DNA from: Cyanobacteriota bacterium
GTDB taxonomy: Bacteria; Acidobacteriota; Vicinamibacteria; Vicinamibacterales; UBA2999
DNA: 64,000 nt
Assembly: GCA_019752015.1 (NCBI GenBank)
Contig: JAIEMQ010000013.1
Span: 1 to 64,000 of the forward strand
Direction of reading: 5' to 3'
Shown: piece after piece, positions 38,614 to 47,603 of the stretch
Numbering within the stretch: position 1 is the first letter of the stretch
Layout of the letters: each line of letters opens with the position of its first letter
Translations under genes and position numbers: made by a program
The notes under the pieces: model-generated
What the model saw: the letters and a program-made list of their open reading frames with translations, nothing else
The model's database searches: none
Told to the model about the DNA's origin: nothing

Positions 38614-40389
38614 TCAGCGCTCGATCGTCGTCACCGCCGCGCCCTTCAGCGACTTGCGGTAGCGAAGCACCGCGGCGTAGAGCGCCTGCGCGATGCGGCC
38701 TTTGTAGGCCGCGGTCTTGAGCAGCGACAGCTCTTGCTTGTTGGTGATGAAAGAGATCTCCGCGAGCACGCTCGGCATCGCCGCGCCGATCAACACCACG
38801 AACGGCGCCTTCTTCACGCCACGGCTGCGAACATCCTTGTTCGATCGCTTCAGGTTCGCGACCAGCGCATCCTGCACCATGCTTGCCAGGTCGCGCGATT
38901 CATCGAGCTTGTTGTTGAGCGTAATCGCCTTGATCAAATCGGGGAGCTGATGCATCTCGCGCTCGGACGCCGAGTTTTCTCGCGCCGCGACGGCTTCGGC
39001 TTCCGGCGAAGACGCGAAACTCAGGAAGTAGGTCTCGATGCCCTTCGCGGTGTTGTTGCGGCTCGAGTTCGCGTGAATCGAGAGGAACAGGTCGGCGCTG
39101 TTTCGATTCGCGATTGCGGTCCGCTCCTCGAGTGGAACGTAGACGTCGGTCCGCCGCGTCAGCACCACTTCAACGCCGAACTCCTTCTGGAGCAGTTTCT
39201 CGAGACGCAGGGCGATATCAAGCGTCAACGCCGCTTCGGTCAAGCCTTTGGCGATCGTTCCCGGATCGCGGCCGCCATGGCCCGGGTCGATCACGATGCG
39301 CGAGACGCTCAAACCGAGTTGGCGCGCGATCGAGAAGCCGCCCGCGACGTTCGCCGCTGGGGGCGCGGGTGACGGCGCCGGCGGACCAAGAGCTGGTATC
39401 GGCGCCGGTGGCAGCGGCTCGGGCGGGACCGGCGGAGCGATCACTTCTTCTTTGATCTCGACCGGCTTCGATGCCTGCGCGCGCTCCGCGTCGATTACCA
39501 GCCGGAACGGGCTGTACAGCGTAAAGACGCTGTACTTCGCGACCTCCTCGAGGTCGAGCACGACTCTGACGGTGTTGTCCGGATGGCGGCCGACGCGGAT
39601 CTTGTTGATCGCATCGCTGCCGTACGACAGCACCGTGTCCTTCAGCGCCGGTACGACCTCGACGTTCTTCAGATCGAAGAACAGGCGCGATGGGCCGGCC
39701 AGGCGTTCCTCGCGATAGGTCACTTCCTTGTCGAGCTCGAGTGTGACCCGCACGGAGTCAGGCATCGCGACGCGCTCGATCGATTTCAGCGTTGCGCGAT
39801 CGGCTGCGACGGGTGGCGCCGACGGATCAGAGGACGCCGCTGAAACAGGCAGGGCGTACGCCACCAACCCGACGGGTGAACGCGCCGCCAGGAGCGCAAC
39901 AACGGCAACAGCTGCCGGTTTCGCGGTTGACGTCGCCACAGCGGGCGCCACCATCCCCGGCAACTTCATGAACGCGGCGATCTTCGCGTTCGCCTTCCTG
40001 ACGAACGTGCTGTTCGGATATTCCTTGACCAGCCAGCGATACGTCTTGAGCGCGCGGTCGCGATCTTCGGCGCGATTGAAGCGCTGATACGCCGCATCGG
40101 CCAGGCTCGCCGCCTGCCACAACGCATCGTCCGCGTATCCGCTGGCGGGAAAGCGGCGCACAATGCCTTCGAAGGACGCCATCACCTGAGTGACCTGTGT
40201 CATCAAGTCGGCAGGCGGAGTCTTGTCCTTGAAGTCGGTCAACTGAACGCGGACCTTCTCGTCGCGTTCAACAGCGGCGACGTAGCGCGCTCGCGCGGTC
40301 TGCGCTTCCGCCGTGGCTGCAGACACCGGTAGCCACACGGCGAGGGCCGTCAGAATCGCGAACGCGTGCGCCCTACCGAAGCTGCGCAT
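38614..40389 (-). CDS. N-acetylmuramoyl-L-alanine amidase with AMIN domain
   Basis: 591-residue periplasmic cell-wall amidase. Signal peptide at 1-29; TPR-like helices at about 40-150 (ASFEGIVRRFPASGYADDALWQ); an AMIN domain at about 200-300 (DSVRVTLELDKEVTY, NTVRVVLDLEEVAKY) that targets the septum in AmiC; a Pro-rich linker; then Amidase_3 from about 365: IVIDPGHGGRDPG with a zinc His, LTEAALTLDIALRLEK with the Glu, DLFLSIHANSS with the second His and VLAEISFITN with the catalytic Glu. It overlaps ftsK by 17 bases, which fits a role in cell separation. Close to AmiC in layout. Confidence 0.9.
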   Translation of the reverse strand: MRSFGRAHAFAILTALAVWLPVSAATAEAQTARARYVAAVERDEKVRVQLTDFKDKTPPADLMTQVTQVMASFEGIVRRFPASGYADDALWQAASLADAAYQRFNRAEDRDRALKTYRWLVKEYPNSTFVRKANAKIAAFMKLPGMVAPAVATSTAKPAAVAVVALLAARSPVGLVAYALPVSAASSDPSAPPVAADRATLKSIERVAMPDSVRVTLELDKEVTYREERLAGPSRLFFDLKNVEVVPALKDTVLSYGSDAINKIRVGRHPDNTVRVVLDLEEVAKYSVFTLYSPFRLVIDAERAQASKPVEIKEEVIAPPVPPEPLPPAPIPALGPPAPSPAPPAANVAGGFSIARQLGLSVSRIVIDPGHGGRDPGTIAKGLTEAALTLDIALRLEKLLQKEFGVEVVLTRRTDVYVPLEERTAIANRNSADLFLSIHANSSRNNTAKGIETYFLSFASSPEAEAVAARENSASEREMHQLPDLIKAITLNNKLDESRDLASMVQDALVANLKRSNKDVRSRGVKKAPFVVLIGAAMPSVLAEISFITNKQELSLLKTAAYKGRIAQALYAAVLRYRKSLKGAAVTTIER

Positions 40390-42712
40390 CCACCTCCTCG
40401 AAGTACTCGCGTCCGACGAGCACCTCGCGCGGTTTACCGCCGGTCGCGGCGGACACCAGTCCCTCCGCTTCCATCATGTCGACGAGCCGGGCGGCGCGGC
40501 TGAAACCAATTCGCATCTTGCGCTGCAGATACGAAATTGACGCCTGACCGGTCTGCACGACAATGCGGGCCGCCTCGTCGTAGAGCTCGTCCTTCTCGAA
40601 TTCGAGACCCTCGGGGCCGCCCTTCTTTTCTTCCTCGGTGATCGTCTCGTCGTAAACGGGCTTGCCTTGCTTGCGCAGGAAGCTCGCGAGGCGCGCCGAC
40701 TCCTGCTCCGAAATGTACGGCCCGTGCAGACGGATGTGACGCGATGAAGCCGGCGGCAGGAACAGCATGTCGCCTTTGCCGAGCAATTGCTCCGCTCCGT
40801 TGCTGTCGAGAATCGTGCGCGAGTCGATCTTCGACGACACGCGGAACGAAATGCGCGACGGCAGGTTGGCCTTGATCAAGCCGGTGATGACGTCGACCGA
40901 CGGGCGCTGCGTCGCCAGAATCAGGTGAATGCCGACCGCGCGCGCCATTTGTGCGAGGCGGCAGATCGATTCTTCCACTTCGTTGCCGGCCACCATCATC
41001 AGGTCGGCCAATTCGTCGACCACGACGACGATGAAGGGCAGCGGCCGTGTCGGTTCGCCTTCCTTCGGCGTTTCGCCGGACTCGATCATCGCGCGGACGT
41101 TGCGATTGAACTGTTCGATGTTGCGCACGCCGTACGCGGCCAGCGTCTTGTAGCGCTCTTCCATCTCGCGCACCGCCCAGCGCAGCGCATTGGCGGCCTT
41201 CTTCGGCTCCACGACGACCGGCGTCATCAAGTGCGGAATGTCTTCATACATTCCCAGCTCGAGGCGCTTGGGGTCGACCATGATCATCCGCACATCGTCC
41301 GGTGTCGCGCGGTAGAGGATGCCGGTGAGCATGGCGTTCAAGCCGACCGATTTGCCGGTGCCGGTCGAACCCGCGATCAACAAGTGCGGCATCGTGGCGA
41401 GATCGGCCATGTATGGCTCGCCGTGGATCGTCTTGCCGAGCGCGAACGTCAGCTTCGACGTCGAGCGCGTGTACGAATCGGATTCGAGCAGCTCGCGCAG
41501 CGAAATCGCTTCGCGATTCGGATTCGGAATCTGGATGCCGACCGTCGCCTTGCCGGGGATGCGATCGATCAGGATCGATTCGGCCTGCATCGCGAGGCAG
41601 AGATCGTCAGCGAGGCCGGTGACTTTCGAATACTTCACGCCCGCATCCGGCTTCAGCTCGAAGGTCGTGACCACCGGACCGGGATGAATCTGCACGACCG
41701 AGCCGTCGACCGAGAACTCGCGGCACTTTTCCTCGAGCAGCCGCGCCGCATCCATCAGTTCGCGCTCGTCGATCTTGCTCTCGGGCTTCGAGGGATCGAG
41801 CAACGAGGTCGGCGGCAACGAGTAGGAGCCAAGCCGGCGTTCGACACGTTCCGGTTCGGGCAGCGGCAGCGGCGCGCTGACCGGCGTCCTCGCGACCGCC
41901 TTCTTCTGCACGACGGGCGGGGCGGCGGCGGCCGGGGCGGGCATCGGATCTTCACGGCGCGAAGCGGTCTTTTCCCGCGCCGCCACGGGCACTTCGATCC
42001 TTTCGGGTTTCTCGATCTTCGCGGTTTTCTTTTCGGGCTTGGCGATGACGGCCGGCGTGTCCTTCTTGCCGTACTTCACCATCACCTCGCGGCGCTGCTG
42101 CGCCTTGCGCCGCTCCTCGCGCCACTGCTTGAACGCCGCGATGCCCTGCGACCAGACGCCGCCGAGGCCGGCGAAGATCGCGCTGAACAACCGCCCGAAC
42201 GAGAACTGCGTCGCGAGAATCACGGCGGCGACCATTAACGCGAGGATCACGATCACCGAGCCGGTGCGGCTCAAGTACTCGGACATGAAACCGCCGAGCC
42301 ATTCGCCGAGATACCCGCCGGCGCGGAACGCGCGCGGCCCGAAATCAACGCGGCCGAGCGTCAGGCCGAGGAACGCGCTGCCGCAGGCGAACAGCATCGC
42401 GGCGCCGACGAACTTCGTGTAGACGGCGTCGATCTTCCGGCACCAGAAGTAATGCCAGCCGGCGACGGCGATCGTCGCGGGGATCAGATACGAGGCGTAG
42501 CCGAGCACCTGGTAGGACAGCTCGCTGAGGAACGCGCCGACGCGGCCCGCGAAATTGGCGGGCACGTCGTGCGTCCCGGAGCTGAAGAACCACACCGGAT
42601 CGTTTGGATCGTAGGTCGCCAGCGCGATCAGCCAGATCAGCGCCGCGGCGAAGAGGGCCACGCCAACGACTTCGCTGACGCGCCGTGACAGGGCAGAACC
42701 GGAAGCAGCCAC
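40373..42712 (-). CDS. ftsK: DNA translocase FtsK
   Basis: 779-residue septal DNA pump. Residues about 15-180 contain four membrane helices; about 180-330 is a charged, Pro-rich linker; the motor follows with Walker A AGSTGTGKSVGLN (about 450), VDPKRLELGMYEDIPHL, Walker B VVVVDELADLMM, and the C-terminal winged-helix gamma domain (YLQRKMRIGFSRAARLVDMME) that reads KOPS sites. GTG start. It is 9 bases after RNase J. Coordinates chromosome dimer resolution with division. Confidence 0.95.
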   Translation of the reverse strand: MAASGSALSRRVSEVVGVALFAAALIWLIALATYDPNDPVWFFSSGTHDVPANFAGRVGAFLSELSYQVLGYASYLIPATIAVAGWHYFWCRKIDAVYTKFVGAAMLFACGSAFLGLTLGRVDFGPRAFRAGGYLGEWLGGFMSEYLSRTGSVIVILALMVAAVILATQFSFGRLFSAIFAGLGGVWSQGIAAFKQWREERRKAQQRREVMVKYGKKDTPAVIAKPEKKTAKIEKPERIEVPVAAREKTASRREDPMPAPAAAAPPVVQKKAVARTPVSAPLPLPEPERVERRLGSYSLPPTSLLDPSKPESKIDERELMDAARLLEEKCREFSVDGSVVQIHPGPVVTTFELKPDAGVKYSKVTGLADDLCLAMQAESILIDRIPGKATVGIQIPNPNREAISLRELLESDSYTRSTSKLTFALGKTIHGEPYMADLATMPHLLIAGSTGTGKSVGLNAMLTGILYRATPDDVRMIMVDPKRLELGMYEDIPHLMTPVVVEPKKAANALRWAVREMEERYKTLAAYGVRNIEQFNRNVRAMIESGETPKEGEPTRPLPFIVVVVDELADLMMVAGNEVEESICRLAQMARAVGIHLILATQRPSVDVITGLIKANLPSRISFRVSSKIDSRTILDSNGAEQLLGKGDMLFLPPASSRHIRLHGPYISEQESARLASFLRKQGKPVYDETITEEEKKGGPEGLEFEKDELYDEAARIVVQTGQASISYLQRKMRIGFSRAARLVDMMEAEGLVSAATGGKPREVLVGREYFEEVDAQLR

Positions 42713-42721
42713 GTTAGCTCC

Positions 42722-44416
42722 TTAAATCTCCATCACTACGGGCAGCACCATCGGGCGCCGCCCGGTCCGCCTCTTCAGGAATTTCCGCAGCTCGACGCGG
42801 ATGCGCTCCTTCATCAATCCCGGATCGCCGCGTTCTTCGACGCTGCATTCATCGATCGCCGTCGCGACGACCACCGCGCCTTCGGCCAGCACATCGGCGG
42901 TGCCTTCGTCGCTGACGAAACCGCGCGCCACGAGCTCAGGCACGCCCTCGATGATGCCGCTGCGCGCGTTGATCGCCACGACCGGCACGATCAGTCCGTC
43001 GGTCGAGATGTGCCGGCGATCGCGCAGCACTTCGTCGTTGACCTCGCCGACGCGGGTGCCGTCGATCAGCACCTTGCCGACGGTGGTCTTCCCGGCGATC
43101 CGTCCGCCTTCGGCGTCGAATCGCATCACGTCGCCGTCTTCGGCGGTGATCACCGACACCGGAGTGGGCAGCCCCCGCGTCACGAATTTGGCAACCCGCG
43201 CGTGCCGGGCCAGTTGCCGGTACTCGCCGTGGATCGGGACGAAATACTTGGGCCGCACCAGCGACAGCACCAGCTTCAGTTCCTCTTCGGAACCGTGGCC
43301 GGACACGTGCACGTGCTTCTGCGATTCGGTCACGATGTCGACGCCGCGCCGCGAGAGGTGATTCATCACCCGGCCGATCGCCTTCTCGTTGCCGGGGATG
43401 GCGCGCGCCGATATCACGACGCGATCGCCTTCCTTGAGCTGCACGTGGCGGTGATCGTCGATCGCAATGCGCGACAGCGCCGCGTTCGCCTCGCCCTGTG
43501 AGCCGGTGGCGAGACAGACCACGTCCTGGACCGGAAAAAACTGGACGTCCGAGTCTTTGATCACCACGCCGGTGGGGAGGTGGAGAAACCCGAGCTCCTG
43601 CGCGATGCGCGAGTTCTCGATCATGCCGCGGCCGACGAACGCGACCTTGCGATCGAACTGCGCCGCCAGATCGACAACGATCTGCAGACGGTACAGGCTC
43701 GACGAGAACGTGGCGACAACGATTTTGCCCTCGGTACTCGTGAAGATCTCTTCGAACGCATCTTCAACGTCAGCTTCCGATCCCGTGTAGCCGCGGCGAT
43801 CGATGTTGGTGCTGTCGCAGAACATGGCCAGCACGCCTTCGGAGCCGAGCTGCGCGAAGCGATGGAGATCGAACGGCTGGCCGTCGAGCGGTGTCTGATC
43901 GACCTTGAAGTCGCCGGTGTGCAGCAGGACGCCTTGCGGCGTGCGGACGACGACCGCGACGCAGTCCGGCATGCTGTGCGTGACCCGCACGAACTCGAGC
44001 GTGAACGGCCCGATCGTGATCGACAAGCCCGGTGTGACTTCGACCGTTTTCGGCTCGAGCGCGTGCTCGTCGAGCTTGTTGGCGACAAACGCCAGCGTCA
44101 GCGCGGTGCCGTAGACCGCGCCCTCGAGATGCGGCAGCACGTACGGCACGCCGCCGATGTGATCTTCGTGCGCGTGCGTCAGCACGAGGGCCTTGAGCTG
44201 TCCTTTGCGATTTTCAAGGTAGGCGAGATCGGGGACGATCAGATCGACGCCCGGCAAATCCATCTCCGGGAACATCGCGCCGGCGTCAATGACGATAGTC
44301 GTGTCCTGACACGAGATCGCCATCATGTTGAGGCCGAACTCGCCCAGGCCGCCAAGCGGCACGACATCGACTGGTGGCACACCGGCCGACACCGGTTGCG
44401 CCGCGAACACACTCAT
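42722..44416 (-). CDS. rnj: Ribonuclease J
   Basis: 564-residue metallo-beta-lactamase/beta-CASP nuclease with 5'-3' exo- and endonuclease activity on RNA. Metal-binding LTHAHEDHIGG (HxHxDH), LLHTGDFKVDQTPLDG, the beta-CASP ATFSSSLYRLQ and CLATGSQGE, and HVSGHGSEEELK near the end of the core are all seen. The C-terminal domain is present. RNase J takes the place of or works beside RNase E in mRNA turnover. It has a 187-base upstream region with strong hairpins. Confidence 0.95.
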   Translation of the reverse strand: MSVFAAQPVSAGVPPVDVVPLGGLGEFGLNMMAISCQDTTIVIDAGAMFPEMDLPGVDLIVPDLAYLENRKGQLKALVLTHAHEDHIGGVPYVLPHLEGAVYGTALTLAFVANKLDEHALEPKTVEVTPGLSITIGPFTLEFVRVTHSMPDCVAVVVRTPQGVLLHTGDFKVDQTPLDGQPFDLHRFAQLGSEGVLAMFCDSTNIDRRGYTGSEADVEDAFEEIFTSTEGKIVVATFSSSLYRLQIVVDLAAQFDRKVAFVGRGMIENSRIAQELGFLHLPTGVVIKDSDVQFFPVQDVVCLATGSQGEANAALSRIAIDDHRHVQLKEGDRVVISARAIPGNEKAIGRVMNHLSRRGVDIVTESQKHVHVSGHGSEEELKLVLSLVRPKYFVPIHGEYRQLARHARVAKFVTRGLPTPVSVITAEDGDVMRFDAEGGRIAGKTTVGKVLIDGTRVGEVNDEVLRDRRHISTDGLIVPVVAINARSGIIEGVPELVARGFVSDEGTADVLAEGAVVVATAIDECSVEERGDPGLMKERIRVELRKFLKRRTGRRPMVLPVVMEI

Positions 44417-44603
44417 GCGATATCCCAGCCGAACGCAGCGTCAATGGTGCACGCGCGTTCAGGGAATCCACCTTCGCGCGGACGCTACGGTGGACAAGCT
44501 GACGGCCTCTGACCCGGGAGGGTCCGGAAGGTCGCCGTTCAGGCAGCTGGGAGCGCCTGTAAAAACGGGCGGGTTTCGCCGGAAACTATAGCACAGCTTC
44601 ACC
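44417..44603 (-). other. Highly structured intergenic region upstream of rnj
   Basis: 187 bases with no gene. Hairpins seen on the plus strand: GACCC-GGGA-GGGTC enclosed by ACGGC/GCCGT (about 44500-44541), CAGGC-A-GCT-GGG-AGCGCCTG (44541-44560), CCACC...GGTGG (44468-44493) and GGCG-GGTTT-CGCC. The minus strand has TATAGT (44590-44585), a possible -10 for rnj, which would make the hairpins part of the rnj 5' UTR. It does not match SRP RNA, RNase P RNA, tmRNA or a riboswitch that I know. Confidence 0.4.
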
Positions 44604-45419
44604 TTACGGGCGCGAAAAGGCTGCCGCCAGCGCGGCCATTTCGGCCAGATCAAGCGTCTCGGGACGCCGTTGCGGGTCGATGCCGGCGCTCTTTAACACT
44701 ACGTTTGGCGCCAGCCCCCGATCGTAGCCGAACGGTTTCAGGGCGTTGGCGATCGTCTTCCGGCGCTGGGTGAACATGGTCCGGACCATTCGAACGAACA
44801 GGTCCTGATCGGCGATTGCGACCTTCGGAGGCCGAAAGGCGAGCCGGACGACCGCAGAATAGACCTTCGGTGGCGGCCGGAACGCCCCGGGCGGCAGGGA
44901 TAACACCCGCGTCACGTCGGCAGTCAGCCCGGTCAGGACGGTCAGCACCCCGTAGTCTCCGGTGCCGACCTTCGCGACCAGCCGATCGGCGACCTCCTTC
45001 TGCAGCATCAGCATCGCATCGCGAACGCCGCCCGTCTTCGCCGCCAGGTCGAGCAGCGTGAACAGGATGGGCGAGGAGATGTTGTAGGGGAGGTTGCCGA
45101 CAACGCGGAACTGACTGCCGGGACCGGGCGCCGCACCGAGCCACCCGGTGATGATTGGCACGAGATCCACCGCCAGGACATCACTCGTCACCACGGTGAC
45201 GTTCGGCAGTGCAGCGGCTTCGAGATCAGCAGCCAGATCGCGATCGACTTCGATGGCCAGCAGCCGCTTCGCCTGTGCCGCCAGCGGCCGCGTGATCGCT
45301 CCGCGGCCCGGCCCGATCTCGAGGATCGAATCCTCCGGCGAGACGGCGACGGCGGCGGCCAGCTTGTTGACCCACGCGCTCTCGAGGAAGTGCTGCGCGA
45401 ATCGTTTACGCGCTCTCAT
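44604..45419 (-). CDS. rsmA: 16S rRNA (adenine(1518)-N(6)/adenine(1519)-N(6))-dimethyltransferase
   Basis: 271-residue KsgA-type methyltransferase. RKRFAQHFLESAWVNK matches the family N-terminus, ILEIGPGRGAITRPLA is the SAM site and the catalytic NLPYNISSPILF (NLPY) is present, with FRPPPKVYSAVVRL downstream. The MRARKR start is chosen; a longer frame adds six residues and more overlap with the zincin gene. The two genes overlap by 14 bases. Confidence 0.95.
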   Translation of the reverse strand: MRARKRFAQHFLESAWVNKLAAAVAVSPEDSILEIGPGRGAITRPLAAQAKRLLAIEVDRDLAADLEAAALPNVTVVTSDVLAVDLVPIITGWLGAAPGPGSQFRVVGNLPYNISSPILFTLLDLAAKTGGVRDAMLMLQKEVADRLVAKVGTGDYGVLTVLTGLTADVTRVLSLPPGAFRPPPKVYSAVVRLAFRPPKVAIADQDLFVRMVRTMFTQRRKTIANALKPFGYDRGLAPNVVLKSAGIDPQRRPETLDLAEMAALAAAFSRP

Positions 45420-45822
45420 CGCTGCCGGCTTCGTCAAAATGCTCGCGCCGCCAGATCGCTTCGACGACGTCGATTTCCTCTTCGGTCATTCCGAAATAGT
45501 GGCCAAGCTCATGGATGAGCGTTTCTCCGATCGCATCGAAGACATCGTCTTCGCTGCCATCGCCGTCTTCCTCGATCGGATTTTGAAACAGCAGGATCCG
45601 ATCCGGCAGCTGGTTGCCGTGATCCCAGTGACGTTCCGTCAGCGGGGTGCCGTGGTAGAGACCGAGCAACGTACCGCCTTCCTCGACTTCCATTTCGTCG
45701 AGCAATTCATCCGACGGCTCGTCTTCGACGATGAAACCGACGTTGCGGATGTGGCGCGCAAACCGATCGGGGATGGAATCGATCGCTTCTTCGACCAGCT
45801 CGCGGAATCGCTCCCGGGTCAC
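45406..45822 (-). CDS. Metallopeptidase family protein (zincin fold)
   Basis: 138-residue member of the small possibly zinc-dependent peptidase family (Zincin_1 type). The motif ETLIHELGHYFGMTEEEID holds HExxH plus a further acidic ligand candidate. The N-terminus RERFRELVEEAIDSIPDRF and GLYHGTPLTER are family-typical. Cytoplasmic; physiological substrate unknown. It lies between nth and rsmA with short overlaps. Confidence 0.88.
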   Translation of the reverse strand: MTRERFRELVEEAIDSIPDRFARHIRNVGFIVEDEPSDELLDEMEVEEGGTLLGLYHGTPLTERHWDHGNQLPDRILLFQNPIEEDGDGSEDDVFDAIGETLIHELGHYFGMTEEEIDVVEAIWRREHFDEAGSDESA

Positions 45823-46547
45823 TTTTTGGCGACCTTCCGCGCGACTTTCTTCACGACCTTCTTGACGGCCTTCTTCGCCGCCTTTGCCACCGACGCCCTG
45901 CCGACCGGCTTCGTCGTGAAGCCGAGCCGATAGAAATCGCAGTCGGGTCTAACGTTGCACCTGGGGCAAAGCGGCTTCGGCTTGCAGATGCGGCGCCCGT
46001 GAAGGATCAGCGCGTCCGACGCGCGCGTCCAGCGTTCCGGCGGCAGCATCTCGCACAGTTGCGCTTCGACCTTGACGGGATCGTCGTTCTTCACGAGACC
46101 GATTCGATTCGCGACGCGCAGCACGTGACGATCGACCGGGAGGCCCGGCACACCGAGCGCATGACCGAGGACGACGTTGGCGGTCTTTCGTCCGACGCCG
46201 GGAAGCTTCGTCAATGCCTCCATAGCGGCGGGCACCTGTCCGCCGTGCTCGTCGACGAGCATGTTCGCCATGCCGATCAACGACTTCGATTTCTGCCTGA
46301 AGAATCCGGTCGAGAGAATCATCTTCTCGAGGTCGGGCGTCTTCGCCGCGGCAAGGGCCGGCGCGTCCGGATATTTCGCGAACAGCGCCGGCGTGACCAT
46401 GTTGACGCGCGCGTCGGTCGATTGCGCCGACAGGATCGTGGCGACGAGCAGCTCGAAGGCGTTGCCATGAACGAGCTCCGTGTCGGCATTGGGATGATGC
46501 CGATCGAGCGTGTCGAAAATTCGCGTGACGGCTGCCGGGGGCTTCAG
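45819..46547 (-). CDS. nth: Endonuclease III
   Basis: Base-excision repair glycosylase/AP lyase for oxidised pyrimidines. HhH motif LPGVGRKTANVVLGHALG with the catalytic lysine, then VDRHVLRVANRIG with the catalytic aspartate, and a C-terminal four-cysteine Fe-S site (CKPKPLCPRCNVRPDC), with spacing one residue shorter than in E. coli in the first interval. The first ATG in frame (46400) would delete about 49 residues that are clearly homologous (FELLVATILSAQSTD). The frame extends to a CTG at 46547, which overlaps the stop of the DUF3467 gene as CTGA; I take this as the likely non-canonical start. The tail is Lys/Ala-rich (KKAVKKVVKKVARKVAKK). Confidence 0.85.
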   Translation of the reverse strand: MKPPAAVTRIFDTLDRHHPNADTELVHGNAFELLVATILSAQSTDARVNMVTPALFAKYPDAPALAAAKTPDLEKMILSTGFFRQKSKSLIGMANMLVDEHGGQVPAAMEALTKLPGVGRKTANVVLGHALGVPGLPVDRHVLRVANRIGLVKNDDPVKVEAQLCEMLPPERWTRASDALILHGRRICKPKPLCPRCNVRPDCDFYRLGFTTKPVGRASVAKAAKKAVKKVVKKVARKVAKK

Positions 46548-46867
46548 TGAATCGGTCCTTTTCCGGGAGGCGCGGGCTGCGGCGGTTGATGCGACTCCGA
46601 GAAGATGCGCATGTTCTCCTGCAGCGCCGCGATCAGCGTCGGCACGAACTGCACCGGCAACACCAGCCGCGCGCGAATCGGCGCGCGCACGATGTGTTCG
46701 GCTTCGGCGTCGCGGATTTCCTTTTCGGACAGCGGCATCACCTCACAGAAGGTGAGCGTGAAGTCGAATGGCGTGTGGTTGACCGCGCAGAAGTTGGCGT
46801 AGGTCCGCGGATCGTTGCCGCCGTCCTCGGGGACGATGGTGAAGTTAATCTGTTTCCGGTCGGTCAT
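46544..46867 (-). CDS. DUF3467 domain protein
   Basis: 107 residues. The fold-family signature is visible as YANFCAVNHTPFDFTLTFCEV in two blocks and RLVLPVQFVPTLIAALQENM near the C-terminus. DUF3467 proteins are small cytoplasmic proteins of unknown function, widespread in Acidobacteriota, Bacteroidota and others. It lies between lexA and nth, and its stop overlaps the probable nth start. Confidence 0.82.
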   Translation of the reverse strand: MTDRKQINFTIVPEDGGNDPRTYANFCAVNHTPFDFTLTFCEVMPLSEKEIRDAEAEHIVRAPIRARLVLPVQFVPTLIAALQENMRIFSESHQPPQPAPPGKGPIH

Positions 46868-46895
46868 ATATTTCTGCCTGACCGACCACTCTAAC

Positions 46896-47504
46896 TCAGT
46901 ACTTGCGCATTACCCCCACGACAACGCCCTGGATCTGGATGCCGTCGGGCTCGACGTAAATCGGCTGCATGGCCGGATTCGCGGGCTGCAGCCGGATGCG
47001 ATTGCTTTCCTTGTAGAACTTCTTCAGCGTCGCGTCCTGGCCGTCGACGAGCGCGATCACCATTTCGCCGTTGTCCGCCGTCTTCCGATCTTCGACGATG
47101 ACCCAGTCGCCGTCGCGAATCTGTTCGTCGATCATCGATTCGCCCTTGACGCGCAGCACGTAGGTGTCGCGCTTGCCGGTGACGAGTGAGTCCGGCACGC
47201 TGATGGTCTCGTTGCCGGTGACCGCCTCGATCGGCATGCCGGCAGCGACGTAGCCGAGCATCGGCAGCTCGATGGCCCGCCCGCCGGAGCGGCTGGGCAG
47301 CAGCTCCACCGAGCGGCTGCGATTCCACGCGCGGCGGATGAATCCCTTTTCCTGCAGGTTGGTGAGATGCTTGTGAACCGTCGCCAGCGACGACAAGCTG
47401 AAGCGTTCGCCGATTTCCTCGAGGCTCGGCGCATAGCCGTGCTGCGCAATGAACTCGTTGAGGTAGTCGAGAATCTCGCGTTGCCGCTTGGTCAGTGGTT
47501 GCAT
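46896..47504 (-). CDS. lexA: LexA repressor
   Basis: 202-residue SOS repressor and self-cleaving protease. Winged helix at 1-70 (RQREILDYLNEFIAQHGYAPSLEEIG), cleavage site Ala-Gly in LGYVAAGMP, catalytic Ser in VKGESMIDEQIRDGDWV and catalytic Lys in ALVDGQDATLKK. The frame is open 30 codons upstream, but those codons are made of a tandem octamer and give a sequence unlike LexA; the start MQPLTKRQ with AGGA 7 bases before it fits. No clear palindromic LexA box was recognised upstream. Confidence 0.94.
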   Translation of the reverse strand: MQPLTKRQREILDYLNEFIAQHGYAPSLEEIGERFSLSSLATVHKHLTNLQEKGFIRRAWNRSRSVELLPSRSGGRAIELPMLGYVAAGMPIEAVTGNETISVPDSLVTGKRDTYVLRVKGESMIDEQIRDGDWVIVEDRKTADNGEMVIALVDGQDATLKKFYKESNRIRLQPANPAMQPIYVEPDGIQIQGVVVGVMRKY

Positions 47505-47510
47505 AGGCTT

Positions 47511-47542
47511 CCTGTTGGCCTGATCGCCTGTTGGCCTGTTTA
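47511..47542 (-). repeat. Tandem octamer array before lexA
   Basis: CCTGTTGG, CCTGATCG, CCTGTTGG and CCTGTTTA on the plus strand; on the lexA strand the unit CCAACAGG supplies the AGGA of the lexA ribosome-binding site from its last copy. Confidence 0.85.
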
Positions 47543-47603
47543 CCGTTTCTTCGCCCTGAAGATAGAGCGTAAACGAACAAAAGACGAAAATCAAGAATGC
47601 CGC

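Noticed and set aside
40787-42238. Plus-strand open frame of 483 codons over ftsK
   Set aside because: Antisense to the FtsK motor domain, which shows Walker motifs on the minus strand.
44490-44560. SRP (4.5S) RNA gene
   Set aside because: The GGTCCGGAAGG stretch looks similar to the SRP apical loop, but the flanking strands do not form the conserved helix 8 with its asymmetric internal loop.
46896-47594. Longer LexA with 30 additional N-terminal residues
   Set aside because: The added codons are translated tandem octamers (NRPTGDQANRKP), and the internal ATG has a good Shine-Dalgarno and the family N-terminus.
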